Source: Candidatus Acidianus copahuensis (lineage in GTDB: Archaea; Thermoproteota; Thermoprotei_A; Sulfolobales; Sulfolobaceae). Taken from it: a stretch of DNA of 64,000 nt. The notes beneath the pieces are model-generated. The model worked only from the letters and a program-made list of their open reading frames with translations, made no database searches and had not been told where the DNA came from. A program made the position numbers and the translations under genes. The DNA is taken from the NCBI RefSeq assembly GCF_000632495.1, contig NZ_JFZT01000015.1:1-64000 (forward strand). Reading direction: 5' to 3'. Of this stretch, positions 9,728-18,172 are shown in pieces (position 1 is the stretch's first letter; the number at the start of each line of letters is the position of its first letter).

Positions 9728-9946
9728 TCAGATTACATTCTTTTGAGGATGATGGAGAATTCTTATTTCATAGTCTTAAAAGGTGGTGTTTTGCGTACGT
9801 TTTACGGTACGAAATGGGGAATGAGGTTAATGAAAGTTCCTAGGTCAAAAAATGATATAAACAAGAGGCCGAAAATTTTTTAACATTTCAAACTATTTTA
9901 GGTTTCAAAAGCTAAGTTTATTATCATTAAATCTATAATTTTAAAA

Positions 9947-10330
9947 ATGTTTCAACTCAATTCTACAAAGCGAGTTCTTTCGGAAAACGAAGCGATTGCC
10001 TTTGGGCTTTAAGCGCAGGAGTAGAAATAGTCACTGGCTACCCAGGAACGCCATCAACAGAGGTAATAGCGACCTCAAGGAAATACATATATGCTGAGTG
10101 GATCACGAATAAGAAAGAGGAATTTGGGACAGCCTATGGTGCATTTATAAACGGAGATTTTGGCCTCACAGCAATGAAACATGTAGGTCTTAATGTAGCC
10201 TCAGACCTCTTGAGAGCACCTCTTATACTGGAGTAAAAGGTGCCCTTATTATAGTTACTGTCGGCGATCCCTCTATGTGGAGTTCTTTGTAGATTTCAGC
10301 GAAGCAAGGTTAAATCAAGTAAGGTTAAGG
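9947..10330 (+). pseudogene. iorA: Indolepyruvate ferredoxin oxidoreductase alpha subunit remnant
   Basis: Starts MFQLNSTKRVLSENEAIAFG and, after a one-base shift, continues SAGVEIVTGYPGTPSTEVI, then NKKEEFGTAYGAFINGDFG and, after more shifts, [10 protein letters not shown]. This is the N-terminal thiamine-pyrophosphate-domain region of IorA, which together with IorB oxidises aryl pyruvates from aromatic amino acids. Only about 130 of more than 600 codons remain and no iorB is near, so it is a dead fragment. Confidence 0.75.
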
Positions 10331-10744
10331 GGTAAAGATGTCTCGTCAGACTCCTATTGCTATCCTTAGCGTAATAACCATAGGTCTTCTTGAAGGGATT
10401 GACCCTTATAAGAGACTCCTTTTTTCTTATTACTTTTTTAAGTTTAGAAAAGCGATGAACTCTCTTAGCTCCTCTTATTATCACTATATGTTACTATTCC
10501 TTAAGTCTTACTTTATCGGTTACCTTGATACTACGCTATTAATTTGTTAAGACAGTTATGACATACTTCCTAATATTGCACCTCTTACTAAAACTGTTCT
10601 TAAGCAAGATATTACATTACTCTGGTAACATGAAACCGAACCTTATGAATGTGATAAAATAGTCACTCGTAAACTATGTAATTCAGACGGAGTCCATCCC
10701 AGTTTTCTACCTTTTTATCTTCCTTAAGTTTTATAGTATTTTGA
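10331..10744. other. Intergenic, eroded sequence
   Basis: No protein recognisable on either strand. Open frames here have no family features and overlap each other; I treat the stretch as eroded DNA between the iorA remnant and repeat R1 copy B. Confidence 0.35.
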
Positions 10745-10903
10745 TTCTCTTCCTTTGTGAGATCAAGGAATCGGGCTCAACGGCACGGATCCCTCTAGAC
10801 ATCACCCCACACCAATGCACAGCATCACTGTGGGATTCATCACAAAAAATTTCTTAAAACATATCTAAAAACCTTTAGCTACCCTAGAATCAGAAACAGT
10901 TTC
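10745..10903 (-). repeat. Dispersed structured element R1, copy B
   Basis: Read on the minus strand it begins ACTGTTTCTGATTCTAGGG like copies A and C, then a TATA-like GGTTTTTAGATATG, the hairpin ATCCCACA...TGTGGGGT around GTGCATTG, and the block CTAGAGGGATCCGTGCCG. It lacks the closing inverted repeat seen in copy A. Immediately upstream on the same strand lies a TnpB zinc-finger remnant. Confidence 0.65.
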
Positions 10904-10980
10904 ACGACCCCACACTTAGAACATGTAATAGAAGTATAAGCTAGGTTAACCTTAACTACTTCAACACCTAATCCTCAGCT
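10903..10980 (-). pseudogene. TnpB zinc-finger fragment
   Basis: The minus strand encodes GLGVEVVKVNLAYTSITCSK followed by CGVV, the usual TnpB segment just before and including the first zinc-binding CxxC. It runs directly into repeat R1 copy B, ending LFLILG and a stop. The rest of the gene is missing or unreadable. It suggests that R1 derives from the 3' end of a third TnpB family. Confidence 0.6.
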
Positions 10981-11401
10981 CAATCGTAACCTCTAGTAAT
11001 ACACTCTTAAACCCGGTTTGGTAAGTCCTATTCCTCAACTCCTTTTGATTAGTCCTCTTAATCATTAGGGATGTAATAATTTATGTCAAGGGGATAACTA
11101 TTTCATCTTTCTTCATTTCTGTCCCTTAACTATTACATCCCTTAACCATTAAAACTTTTATAAAATAACAAAAATTGGATAAATATTATACAAACAAAAT
11201 TGTTAGTTACACGGGATAAGTAGGAGAAAGAATAATAAAAAAGAAGAAACACCTCCTACAGGCTTAAGATCCTTATCATTTAATCATTCACGGGTTAAGG
11301 CAATACCAAAAAATTTTATTTATAGTATACTAAAAAATTCAGAACTTATTTATAATAAATTAGAAATTTTTAAGAGGCTCGAGATGTTTATTAAAGATGT
11401 A
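10981..11401. other. Intergenic with degenerate insertion-sequence-like DNA
   Basis: Contains GTCAAGGGGATAACTATT and two inverted copies of GGGATGTAATA (around 11068-11078 and 11133-11143), which look like worn ends of a mobile element. No coding frame is supported. The last 100 bases are very AT-rich and form the 3' flank of the hemerythrin-like gene. Confidence 0.35.
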
Positions 11402-11854
11402 TTAAGGGACTTCTAACCCTGTGATGTAATAGTACTTCTCATTTCCAAACTCCTTTATTATCCTAATAGAAGGTTCTAGTGAAATTTCTTGCTTTAAAGT
11501 TGGAAACACTTTCTCTTCTTCCCCCTTGTTATGATCTAAAACTGTTTTAATATATCTCTCTATCCAATCCATTCTTCTATCTTTTAAAATTCCATCACCG
11601 TATTTTTTAATTAGTAAATGATCATGGGAATATGGATCGACAATCTTCTTTTCGACTAGAGGAAATACTACAATATCCTCAACTTTTGCGTGTGAGTTAA
11701 CAACGAAATCGTGAAGTTTTTCAAATTCGTTCAACTTTTCCTCATCCTTTAACTTTAGGATTAATGGGAGTCTTATCCTTAATACTGCATGTTCAAAAAG
11801 TAGTAAACGAGTAGTATCATTTACAATTTGAGTTATTTTTGTCACGAAATACAT
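11402..11854 (-). CDS. Hemerythrin-like HHE cation-binding protein
   Basis: 150 residues, the size of a single HHE four-helix bundle. Candidate iron ligands are His22 (FEHAVLR), His55/Glu59 (HAKVE), His77/His79 (SHDHL) and His108/Glu112 (DHNKGEE), matching the paired HxxxE and H-x(2)-H pattern of the family. Such cytoplasmic proteins bind di-iron and are linked to oxygen, NO or iron handling. The gene is isolated with a TATA-like upstream region and looks intact. Confidence 0.85.
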   Translation of the reverse strand: MYFVTKITQIVNDTTRLLLFEHAVLRIRLPLILKLKDEEKLNEFEKLHDFVVNSHAKVEDIVVFPLVEKKIVDPYSHDHLLIKKYGDGILKDRRMDWIERYIKTVLDHNKGEEEKVFPTLKQEISLEPSIRIIKEFGNEKYYYITGLEVP

Positions 11855-12054
11855 AAGCTTTCAATTCCTCCAAGGATTATAATTGAATATTTTATTTCCT
11901 CCTCACCTTTCTCTTTAGACCTCTAATATTTAACCTTTTTTAACCGTCCTAGACTGCATCATAAGACTAAATTTGTGAGAAATTGTCCGACTAAAGGTCT
12001 ATGCAATATCCCATATTAAGATTTAATAACATATTGAGGGACCGTTTATTTATA

Positions 12055-12077
12055 CCTATATAAGTTACTTATATGGG
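12055..12077. promoter_or_regulatory. Inverted repeat over the start of an archaeal ATPase gene
   Basis: CCTATATAAG and CTTATATGGG form a 10+10 inverted repeat with one mismatch and a TTA spacer. The ATG of the ATPase remnant (12073-12075) sits inside the right arm. The placement fits an operator or autoregulatory site, like the repeats at 16299-16332 and 59265-59290. Confidence 0.5.
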
Positions 12078-12240
12078 TAATTGAAAGATATTTGATCCTT
12101 ATCCAATAGAGGACGAAAAGGACTTCTTTGATAATGATCAAGTATTAGATGAAATAGCCAAGCTAATAAAGGGGAAATTCCGGCAACTGCTTGTTGGTTC
12201 TAAAAGGAATGGCGAGACATCTATTCTTAGAACTTTATAG
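12073..12240 (+). pseudogene. Archaeal ATPase (PF01637-type) N-terminal remnant
   Basis: Starts ATG GGT AAT TGA, so there is a stop at codon 4, then reads KIFDPYPIEDEKDFFDNDQ and a degenerate P-loop VGSKRNGETSIL with Glu in place of the catalytic Lys. It stops at 12238-12240. Typical members exceed 350 residues. The N-terminal 'FDP-P-ED-x-FF-x-R-D' opening and P-loop spacing are those of the archaeal ATPase family also seen at 58104-59267. Confidence 0.6.
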
Positions 12241-12368
12241 ATAGTATAGCTAAGTCACAATAAATCATTAGGTTTTAAGATTTCTAATCATTTCACATGC
12301 TATCACCTCTCTTTACGTTTAATTTATACTAGATAAGGTTATATATTACTAATTTGAAAAGTAAATTG

Positions 12369-12595
12369 ATGGATAGGGTTAAGGTAACAAGAAATTACCA
12401 AGTTACAATACCCTCGTGGGTGAGGGAGAGGTTATCGATTAAAGAGAGTGATGTATTAGAAGTAGAGCTGAGGGGGATGAAATAGTTTTTAAGAAACCTA
12501 AGGCAGAGAGACCTAGGCTTAAATTAGGGAGGAAGTTAACTTTAGAAGATATCGAAAGGGCTATGGAAAGTGGATTTAATGAAAGCGATCGTTGA
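12369..12595 (+). pseudogene. AbrB-type antitoxin (VapB-like), frameshifted
   Basis: Reads MDRVKVTRNYQVTIPSWVRE then LSIKESDVLEVEL, the swapped-hairpin AbrB DNA-binding fold. One missing base in a G run near 12475 shifts the frame; the rest (KLTLEDIERAMESGF) continues in the next frame. The end overlaps the toxin remnant start, as in live vapBC pairs. Confidence 0.7.
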
Positions 12596-12979
12596 AACTA
12601 ATGTAATAATCTTTGGTTCGATTTAAGATTTTGAGTATCATAAGGAAGCGTCTGAGCTCTTAAATAAACTAAGTAGTTGGGTAATTCTAGACATAGTTGT
12701 TCATGAACTAGTTTGGTTCTTTAGGGGAGTAAACATTTCGTTTTATTAGACTATACATACCTCTCCAGTAACATTAATAACCCTAAGGCTGAAATTTCTT
12801 GTAGCTCTAGGGATGATATAATTGATGCTATCAATATTCTACGTAAAGAGGACTTGTCTCTAGGTGGGTATAATGATATTGTAATAACGGTTCAGGCTCT
12901 GCGCAGAAAACTGCCCATATCAACTTTTGATAAAAAGTTACAGAGTATATCAAGAAAGTATGGTGTTATAACGTTATAA
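12579..12979 (+). pseudogene. VapC-type PIN toxin, decayed
   Basis: Begins MKAIVETNVIIFGS, with the first PIN acid replaced by Glu or shifted (the family has D-x-N). A stop and frameshifts follow (HELVWFFRG in the middle). The C-terminal part reads LGGYNDIVITVQALRRKLPI then STFDKKL, with the third and fourth PIN acidic positions. It is the partner of the antitoxin remnant that overlaps it by 17 bases. Confidence 0.65.
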
Positions 12980-13084
12980 ACTGTTCAGTGATCATTGCCG
13001 TTGTCAGCAGTTTCGCTTAAATCTGTTATATATTTTATGACTTTTCCAGAGTGTAGACAAATTATGTTGAACTATTTAATTCTG

Positions 13085-13126
13085 GCGTAATTTACGTCCT
13101 TTATTAAGGTTTTTATTAATAATTAA
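13085..13126 (+). repeat. Short dispersed AT-rich repeat (family P)
   Basis: TAATTTACGTCCTTTATTAA followed by GGTTTTTATTAATAATTAA. Near-identical sequence occurs at 33630-33666 (plus), 38850-38895 (minus) and 47772-47812 (plus), each in non-coding DNA. Probably the residue of a small inverted-repeat element. Confidence 0.5.
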
Positions 13127-13168
13127 TTACATTCCCAATGCACTTTGAGCAGTCTAGTTTAAATATAC

Positions 13169-13410
13169 GTGTTAACTATTGAATTTCATGGCAGAGCATC
13201 ATTGTTTTCATTACTAGAGGAAAAGGAGTTAGAAGTTACTTCTATAGAATCTAAATGCGACAAAATTACATCAGTTATTGAAGACATTTGGACGAAATTA
13301 AGGATGAAGCAATTAATAGGAATATCTTAATTCTTAAGATAAACCTCATTTCAAACAAAAATCCTAGCTTGTCAGAACCGTTAAAACGTCAACACTACAA
13401 GAAGACATAA
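13169..13410 (+). pseudogene. Decayed hypothetical gene
   Basis: From a GTG at 13169 the frame reads LTIEFHGRASLFSLLEEKEL and, after one shift near 13290, DEIKDEAINRNILILKINLI, ending HYKKT at 13410. It lies 19 bases before the ATPase gene and may once have been the first gene of that operon. No family recognised. Confidence 0.35.
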
Positions 13411-13429
13411 AAACATAAACTGAGTTTAT

Positions 13430-14578
13430 ATGAATGTGTGGCTAAAAGTAAAAAACTTGGGACCTATAGAGGAATTTGATGGAGACATAAAAGACCTAAC
13501 AATAGTCGTTGGTCCAAACAACAGTGGCAAGACATTCTTCTCTATCTCGTTCTTCCTTTTAACAACATTAGGAGCTCCTTTCCCTTACGAAGGAGTTAAG
13601 GTTCACCTGAAGAATGGTGAGGTAACCATAAATGAGGACTTGACAGATGTAACGTCTAAAATATTAAAGGCACTTATAACATCCTACTTTGGAATAGACG
13701 AGGTAAAAAAGCTGATAAGTTGGGGAGAAAAAGAGTCAGATATAATCTTCAATAACTTGTCAATAAAGATATATGAGGATAACACTGTTAAAGTAGAGCA
13801 CCCTAGCGAGCAAAAACCTAAAGTTAAGTTTAAGAGAGTTGAGGGTATAACGAGCCCGATGTATAATTTTGTCGGAGATGACGTTATTGAGACGGTCTCA
13901 CCTACAGATGAAGTTGACGTAGAGTTACCACTTTATGTTTTTTACTATGACCTTGTGAAGGAATACTTCCCCTCAGTTTACTTGCCTGCTGAAAGGGTTA
14001 CTTTAGCTACTTTTACAGAACCATTACTTAACTATATAACTAACCCACTTTACCTCCCTCCGTTCGTTAAGCCCATAATCCATAATTTTCTTTTCGTGTT
14101 AGCTCAAGAAGTAAATTCCCAAGTTCTAGATAACTTCTCCTTCTCCTATAACAGCAAAACTAAAAGAGTTGGTTATAGTTATAATGGTAAGAGGGTGCCA
14201 TTGGTCTCTACCGGTACTTCTCAAGTAGCTTATATTGAATTAAGTGGAGGAAATGAAGATATAAAGAGCATGGTAATAGAGGAGCCAGAAATCAATTTGC
14301 ACGCAAACGCTCAGGTGAAAATGGCTAAATACTTACTCTCACTTCTTGGAAAGAAAAGGCTCTTCATAACTACCCATAGTGAGATCATACCAATTATAAT
14401 TGCAAGAGAAGCTACCAAGAGAGGTCTTAAAGAGAAGGTCTCGATATATGAGATGAGAGAGAGCAATAAGGGTAGATATAAGAACGTGAAGATTAACATA
14501 TATGATGATGGTACGACTGATGTCTTGAAGACTACTTCAGAAGAGGTGTTCAATGCACTTGAAGAGTATATATCTTAA
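13430..14578 (+). CDS. SMC/OLD-type AAA ATPase
   Basis: 382 residues. Walker A is GPNNSGKT (28-35), right after a strand beginning LKVKNLGPIEEF, typical of AAA_15/AAA_21 ABC-like ATPases. The signature-like region LSGGNED is near 272, Walker B is MVIEEPEINLHA near 281, and the switch histidine is in TTHSE near 314. The coiled-coil middle is short. It overlaps the next gene by 26 bases, so the two are co-translated. ATPases of this build are the sensor or motor subunits in many two-gene defence modules. Appears intact; role inferred from context. Confidence 0.85.
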   Translation: MNVWLKVKNLGPIEEFDGDIKDLTIVVGPNNSGKTFFSISFFLLTTLGAPFPYEGVKVHLKNGEVTINEDLTDVTSKILKALITSYFGIDEVKKLISWGEKESDIIFNNLSIKIYEDNTVKVEHPSEQKPKVKFKRVEGITSPMYNFVGDDVIETVSPTDEVDVELPLYVFYYDLVKEYFPSVYLPAERVTLATFTEPLLNYITNPLYLPPFVKPIIHNFLFVLAQEVNSQVLDNFSFSYNSKTKRVGYSYNGKRVPLVSTGTSQVAYIELSGGNEDIKSMVIEEPEINLHANAQVKMAKYLLSLLGKKRLFITTHSEIIPIIIAREATKRGLKEKVSIYEMRESNKGRYKNVKINIYDDGTTDVLKTTSEEVFNALEEYIS

Positions 14579-14933
14579 TGAAGGCGGAATTGTATGTATT
14601 AAGTTTGATGTGTTATGCGAAATGGGAGGACCTGATGCGTTGTGTATAGGGGATAAAAAGATTACGATTGCAGAATTTAAAAACAATCTAGATATCACAC
14701 ATATGAAAAAGGGGCTCAGTCAGATCTGGAAGGTGATTAAGTCTATTAAAGGTTACGTTGGTGATAAGGAATTGCGATGCTACTTTGTATTTAATGATAG
14801 CAACCCTTTTTTTAAAGAAGACGAAGAGATAATCAGACTAGAGACCGAAATAAAATATTACTCTAAATACGAAAGGAAGAATATAAATGAACTAGACGAA
14901 CCGCTCAGAGCCCTTTTAATCCAGTGGCAGTGA
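14553..14933 (+). CDS. Small PD-(D/E)XK-like partner protein
   Basis: 126 residues, starting inside the upstream ATPase gene (26-base overlap). The segment GGPDALCIGDKKITIAEFK has Pro27-Asp28 and Glu41-Phe42-Lys43, the spacing of a PD-(D/E)XK nuclease core between two strands. The rest is alpha/beta with a charged tail. No family match is recalled. In context it would be the effector nuclease, or a nuclease-fold subunit, of the ATPase module. Confidence 0.6.
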   Translation: MHLKSIYLNEGGIVCIKFDVLCEMGGPDALCIGDKKITIAEFKNNLDITHMKKGLSQIWKVIKSIKGYVGDKELRCYFVFNDSNPFFKEDEEIIRLETEIKYYSKYERKNINELDEPLRALLIQWQ

Positions 14934-15327
14934 TTATAACCGACTTTACCTTCAGTTATGTTCAGCTTTACTTAGCAGCTTGCATCTAGGAGTCCATTTT
15001 TAATGTTTAGCGCATGTATTTTAGTCCTCTAAGCTCTCCCAAAATCCCCCCGGAGGTTAGCGTGGCGTCCATTTCACAACTATTTATCATCTATTCCTCA
15101 GCACCTTAACCACTTTACTCGCAAAAAAGGAGTACCCTTACATCTATTGTTACATACTTAAAGACGTTCTATACTGGTGAAGTTTGCTCATGATAATCTT
15201 AACGTATTATTTTTCACAAGATTTTCATATAAGAAAAAAGGAGGAGGGAGAGAGAACTAACTCCCACTTTTACAATCGCACAGACACAGAGAAAGAACTC
15301 CTTTTAAACCTCACTTCATACTCTATC
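14934..15327. other. Intergenic, includes start of a duplicated block
   Basis: No gene supported. From about 15210 the sequence is a duplicate of 18800 onward (CACAGACACAGAG, then CCTCACTTCATACTCTATC), which carries the promoter region of the GT2 gene at 18931. Confidence 0.5.
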
Positions 15328-15504
15328 ATGTTATCAATAGAAATCCCAGTGACTCACGGTAAATACGTCAAAACAGTATTGGACTCGATCTTTTCGCAGA
15401 AAGACGATTTCGAGGTAATAGTAGTTACATCTAGCAAAAATTTTGATAGATATTATACAAACAAAATTCTTGGATACACACTGAGATTTGAAGGCAGTAT
15501 ATAA
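15328..15504 (+). pseudogene. Truncated duplicate of the GT2 gene at 18931
   Basis: Codons 1-35 (MLSIEIPVTHGKYVKTVLDS onward) match the protein at 18931-19707 almost exactly, then the sequence diverges after VVT and stops 23 codons later. Upstream DNA to about 15210 matches too. So a promoter-plus-N-terminus copy was made and joined to unrelated DNA. Confidence 0.7.
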
Positions 15505-15700
15505 TGCTAATACTTCAACCGCCTCGCTGAAAAAGTAGAGAAGTATTTATTTCCTTATATATAACTTAAGTTAAAGAAAAAGTAGTTTCTCTTTTTATTC
15601 CAAATATAATGTACATTATTACTTACCTGACTTTTAGAACCTTTTTAACATTAAGATAAAGTTTTAATTTTAATGTTAAAGCTATTATACGAAAATAAAT

Positions 15701-16215
15701 ATGAAACGAGTTATTAGTAGAGTAAAAATGATTAAGTCTAGAAATGGTAGAGAATTAGTCTATAATCATCTACTAAGAAAATGGTAGAAAGAATGTTCTG
15801 GCGACATATTTCTCCACCAATTGTCTTTTACTCCAGAGTAGCTAATACATTTACAGATCCAAATGAAATACTAAAGTTAATAAACTTAAGTGCTTCAGAT
15901 ATTTCATATTTGGCAGAAGAATATAAAAAGGTAAAGAGTGTTCTTGAAGAGAGATATAAAGAAGTAAAACTATCTTATCCAGCTAACTTTGCTGTTGCAG
16001 AAGGTTCTTCGTATTTGATCTATTCCTTAATTCGTGCTTTTAAGCCTGATATTGTTGTAGAAAGTGGAGTCGCAAATGGACATTCAACTTTTTTATACTA
16101 AATGCTCTGAAGGCTAACGGAAAGGGAAGGCTAATAAGTATCGATATTTCACCAAATGTAGGGGCCTTACTGAGGGAAGAGGACAAAGAGAATTGGGAGC
16201 TAAGCAGTGGGTTGT
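15701..16215 (+). pseudogene. SAM-dependent methyltransferase fragment
   Basis: Three frames join: MKRVISRVKMIKSRNGREL from 15701, then from 15781 FWRHISPPIVFYSRVANTF and VVESGVANGHSTFLY (a class I methyltransferase motif I with its Gly loop), then ALKANGKGRLISIDIS after another shift. The C-terminal half is missing where it meets the ATPase remnant on the opposite strand. The form resembles the small Methyltransf_24-type enzymes often found in glycan gene clusters. Confidence 0.65.
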
Positions 16216-16301
16216 CCTCTTTTTGTCATCTCAGTGAGCTCTTTTACTTCATTTTCCCTATCGTATGGTTCTTCAACCGGCTTCCCAAAGACAAATTTCA
16301 C
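16200..16301 (-). pseudogene. Archaeal ATPase (PF01637-type) N-terminal remnant
   Basis: From a GTG at 16301 the minus strand reads KFVFGKPVEEPYDRENEVKE then LTEMTKRGQP, the characteristic opening of archaeal ATPases just before the P-loop, and then breaks into the methyltransferase fragment. The start codon lies within the tandem repeat at 16299-16332. Confidence 0.55.
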
Positions 16302-16332
16302 AGGTACCTGTGAATCATAGGTACCTGTGAAT
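16299..16332. promoter_or_regulatory. Tandem palindromic repeat at an ATPase start
   Basis: AGGTACCTGTGAAT occurs twice, 17 bases apart (16302-16315 and 16319-16332). Its core AGGTACCT is itself a perfect palindrome. The GTG start of the ATPase remnant lies at the edge of the first copy, and the A/T-rich AATTAAAAAG follows the second, in the position of a TATA box for the minus strand. Likely an operator. Confidence 0.55.
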
Positions 16333-16797
16333 TAAAAAGTTTTAATACTCATGCCCTTCAAAGAGGCTCATCACCTAATTGAGACTATTAAATTGAGTTC
16401 TACGATTATTATAGCGTGGAGTTCAAAGATCTGTGGATTTAGAAGTACATGAAGGAGGGCTTTCAACGGTCAGTAGCTAGGCTCTTGCTAGAATCCTCAA
16501 ACATTTCAACCTTATCAAGCTTCTCTATTGCAATAGATGATTTGATATATATGGATAGTGTGTAGAGTATATTTCTCTAATAGTTCTGGTAGATCGTAAT
16601 CAACGTGTTTATTAAGGTTCTACCCTTACATGGAAAAGCTTGTTATAACTTGTAGGTCTGTGATGTAGTATTATAAGGAATCAAGAAGTTCGTGAGGTCA
16701 CCTTAGCTCGTAACATTCGTTTGCATCTAAGTTCTCGACTTAAGAGACATGAGCTAGCAAGATAAACTTTTAAAGAGTATGAAACGCTACTCAACAA
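16333..16797. other. Intergenic with faint coding remnants
   Basis: On the plus strand near 16440-16540 a frame reads KYMKEGFQRSVARLLLESSN, which looks like old coding DNA but has no identifiable family. The last 30 bases (AAACTTTTAAAGAGTATG) provide a TATA-like promoter for the leaderless gene starting at 16798. Confidence 0.35.
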
Positions 16798-17634
16798 GTG
16801 GAAACTGCCATTTACTTTGATGATAAAGTGAGTGACTCGGAATTTACGCGTTTTAGCAAGGAGGTTGTAGAGAATTTAGCTAGGAAATATAACATTAAAG
16901 TGCTAGATTACGATACTATTTCAGATTTCTTGAGGGACGGTAATGAAAAAGCACTGATTTTTGCACAAGATGTCATACCATACACTGCATATAACAACTC
17001 CTATCTTAAGCTATTTGACAAGAAGGAGAGCTTGATATATAACTTTATCAAAGAGGGTGGTATAGTCACTTGGATAGGTGACGTACCTTTCTTTTATAGG
17101 GTTAAATGTATCAGTGTAAAGGAAGAAATAGGAAAACTGAAGGAATCATTCTCGCAACAAATTAGGTTGATGAACCCAATTAACTCCTCCTTTTACGAAA
17201 TAAGGTTAAACCTAAAGAAAGTTGGTGATAAGATATGCTATCGTGATATTATTTATGACAGACACATAGATATTGAAGAAGGTAAAGTCAACATATATTA
17301 CAGATCAGTAAGAGAGAAGATCTTAGACCTATTCTCTTTATTAGACATATGCTATCTGAACGAAAAGGCAAAGGCTAATTTGACTATTGTAGGGAAAATG
17401 TTAAAGTATAAAGGTAATGAAGTTCTGAGACCCGTACGTTTAAGTGGGAACATTATACCGTTAAACGTAGCTAGGTTATACTCTGGTACATGTGTAGGTG
17501 ACTTCACTGGCTCATGGATAAAACAGATAGGGGATGGTTATTTTATTAGACTTTATGATTACGGGGAAGCCGACCTAGAGAACAGTATTCAAGTAACGCT
17601 TGAGGTAGAAAATGTCCCTAAACAAGTTGTCTAG
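16798..17634 (+). CDS. Uncharacterised protein, first of a two-gene unit
   Basis: 278 residues from a GTG preceded by a TATA-like CTTTTAAAG about 27 bases upstream, so probably leaderless. The N-terminal 115 residues look alpha/beta: ALIFAQDVIPYTAY, then LIYNFIKEGGIVTWIGDVPF, a layout seen in class I glutamine-amidotransferase-like (GATase1/ThuA) folds. The rest is beta-rich and unknown. Its 3' end overlaps the next gene by 23 bases. AT content is higher than in the genes around 2-14 kb. No function can be assigned. Confidence 0.55.
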   Translation: METAIYFDDKVSDSEFTRFSKEVVENLARKYNIKVLDYDTISDFLRDGNEKALIFAQDVIPYTAYNNSYLKLFDKKESLIYNFIKEGGIVTWIGDVPFFYRVKCISVKEEIGKLKESFSQQIRLMNPINSSFYEIRLNLKKVGDKICYRDIIYDRHIDIEEGKVNIYYRSVREKILDLFSLLDICYLNEKAKANLTIVGKMLKYKGNEVLRPVRLSGNIIPLNVARLYSGTCVGDFTGSWIKQIGDGYFIRLYDYGEADLENSIQVTLEVENVPKQVV

Positions 17635-18172
17635 GTTTAGTTACATGGCAACTTCTACATGCCCAAACTTTATTGACCTTTTAGACTACCTTAAAGAGCG
17701 GTTAAAGATAGAAGATGAAAGAGTGATTTTTCAATCCTTAGATATAAAGGAAGTGGAAAAAGTTTAGAAATCTGACTTTAAAAATGTACTTGCCTTATTC
17801 AGAAAGACATATGAGAATGTTGTTAATGTTAACAAGAGAGTTTATGATATTGCAGAGAAGTATTGTAAAGATATTTATGAAAAATTCTGTCTTGAAAACA
17901 AAGGGGCTTGCAAAGAAGTCATACAGTGGTGTAGTAAAATGAGAAGAAAGACGTGGGAAGAAGTAGATAGGGAGTTATTATCTAAGTTGACCAGCGATAA
18001 AAAGGAAATTAAAAGTATACATGATACTCTAAGGGACATGTATGAATTTGCTTCCAAATATGCTCATGGTGACATTGAGGTAATAGGGAAATGCTGTTAT
18101 TTAATTAAAAATTTCAAGAATGCTATATACTTCTTAGAATATTTATCGTCATTAAAACTGAAAAATGATTAG
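17612..18172 (+). pseudogene. Uncharacterised helical protein with an in-frame TAG
   Basis: From the ATG at 17612 the frame runs 186 codons to 18172, interrupted only by a TAG at 17765-17767. A shorter product could start at the ATG 17939 (77 residues). Sequence is strongly helical and charged (RKTYENVVNVNKRVYDIAEK; MYEFASKYAHGDIEVIGKC). The YAHGD segment vaguely recalls HEPN proteins but no R-x4-H is present. Coupled to 16798-17634 by overlap. If TAG is a true stop, the N-terminal part is lost. Confidence 0.5.

Noticed and set aside
10296..10550. Overlapping open frames on both strands after the iorA remnant
   Set aside because: They overlap each other, have no family signature and lie in eroded DNA; likely chance.
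16302..16332. Start of a CRISPR array (direct repeats AGGTACCTGTGAAT)
   Set aside because: Only two copies, 17 bases apart, with no further units; the position over a start codon fits an operator better. No CRISPR array was seen elsewhere in the window.
17939..18172. A separate 77-residue gene starting at 17939
   Set aside because: It is the same frame as the gene from 17612 and continues its sequence; more likely the distal part of one gene interrupted by the TAG.
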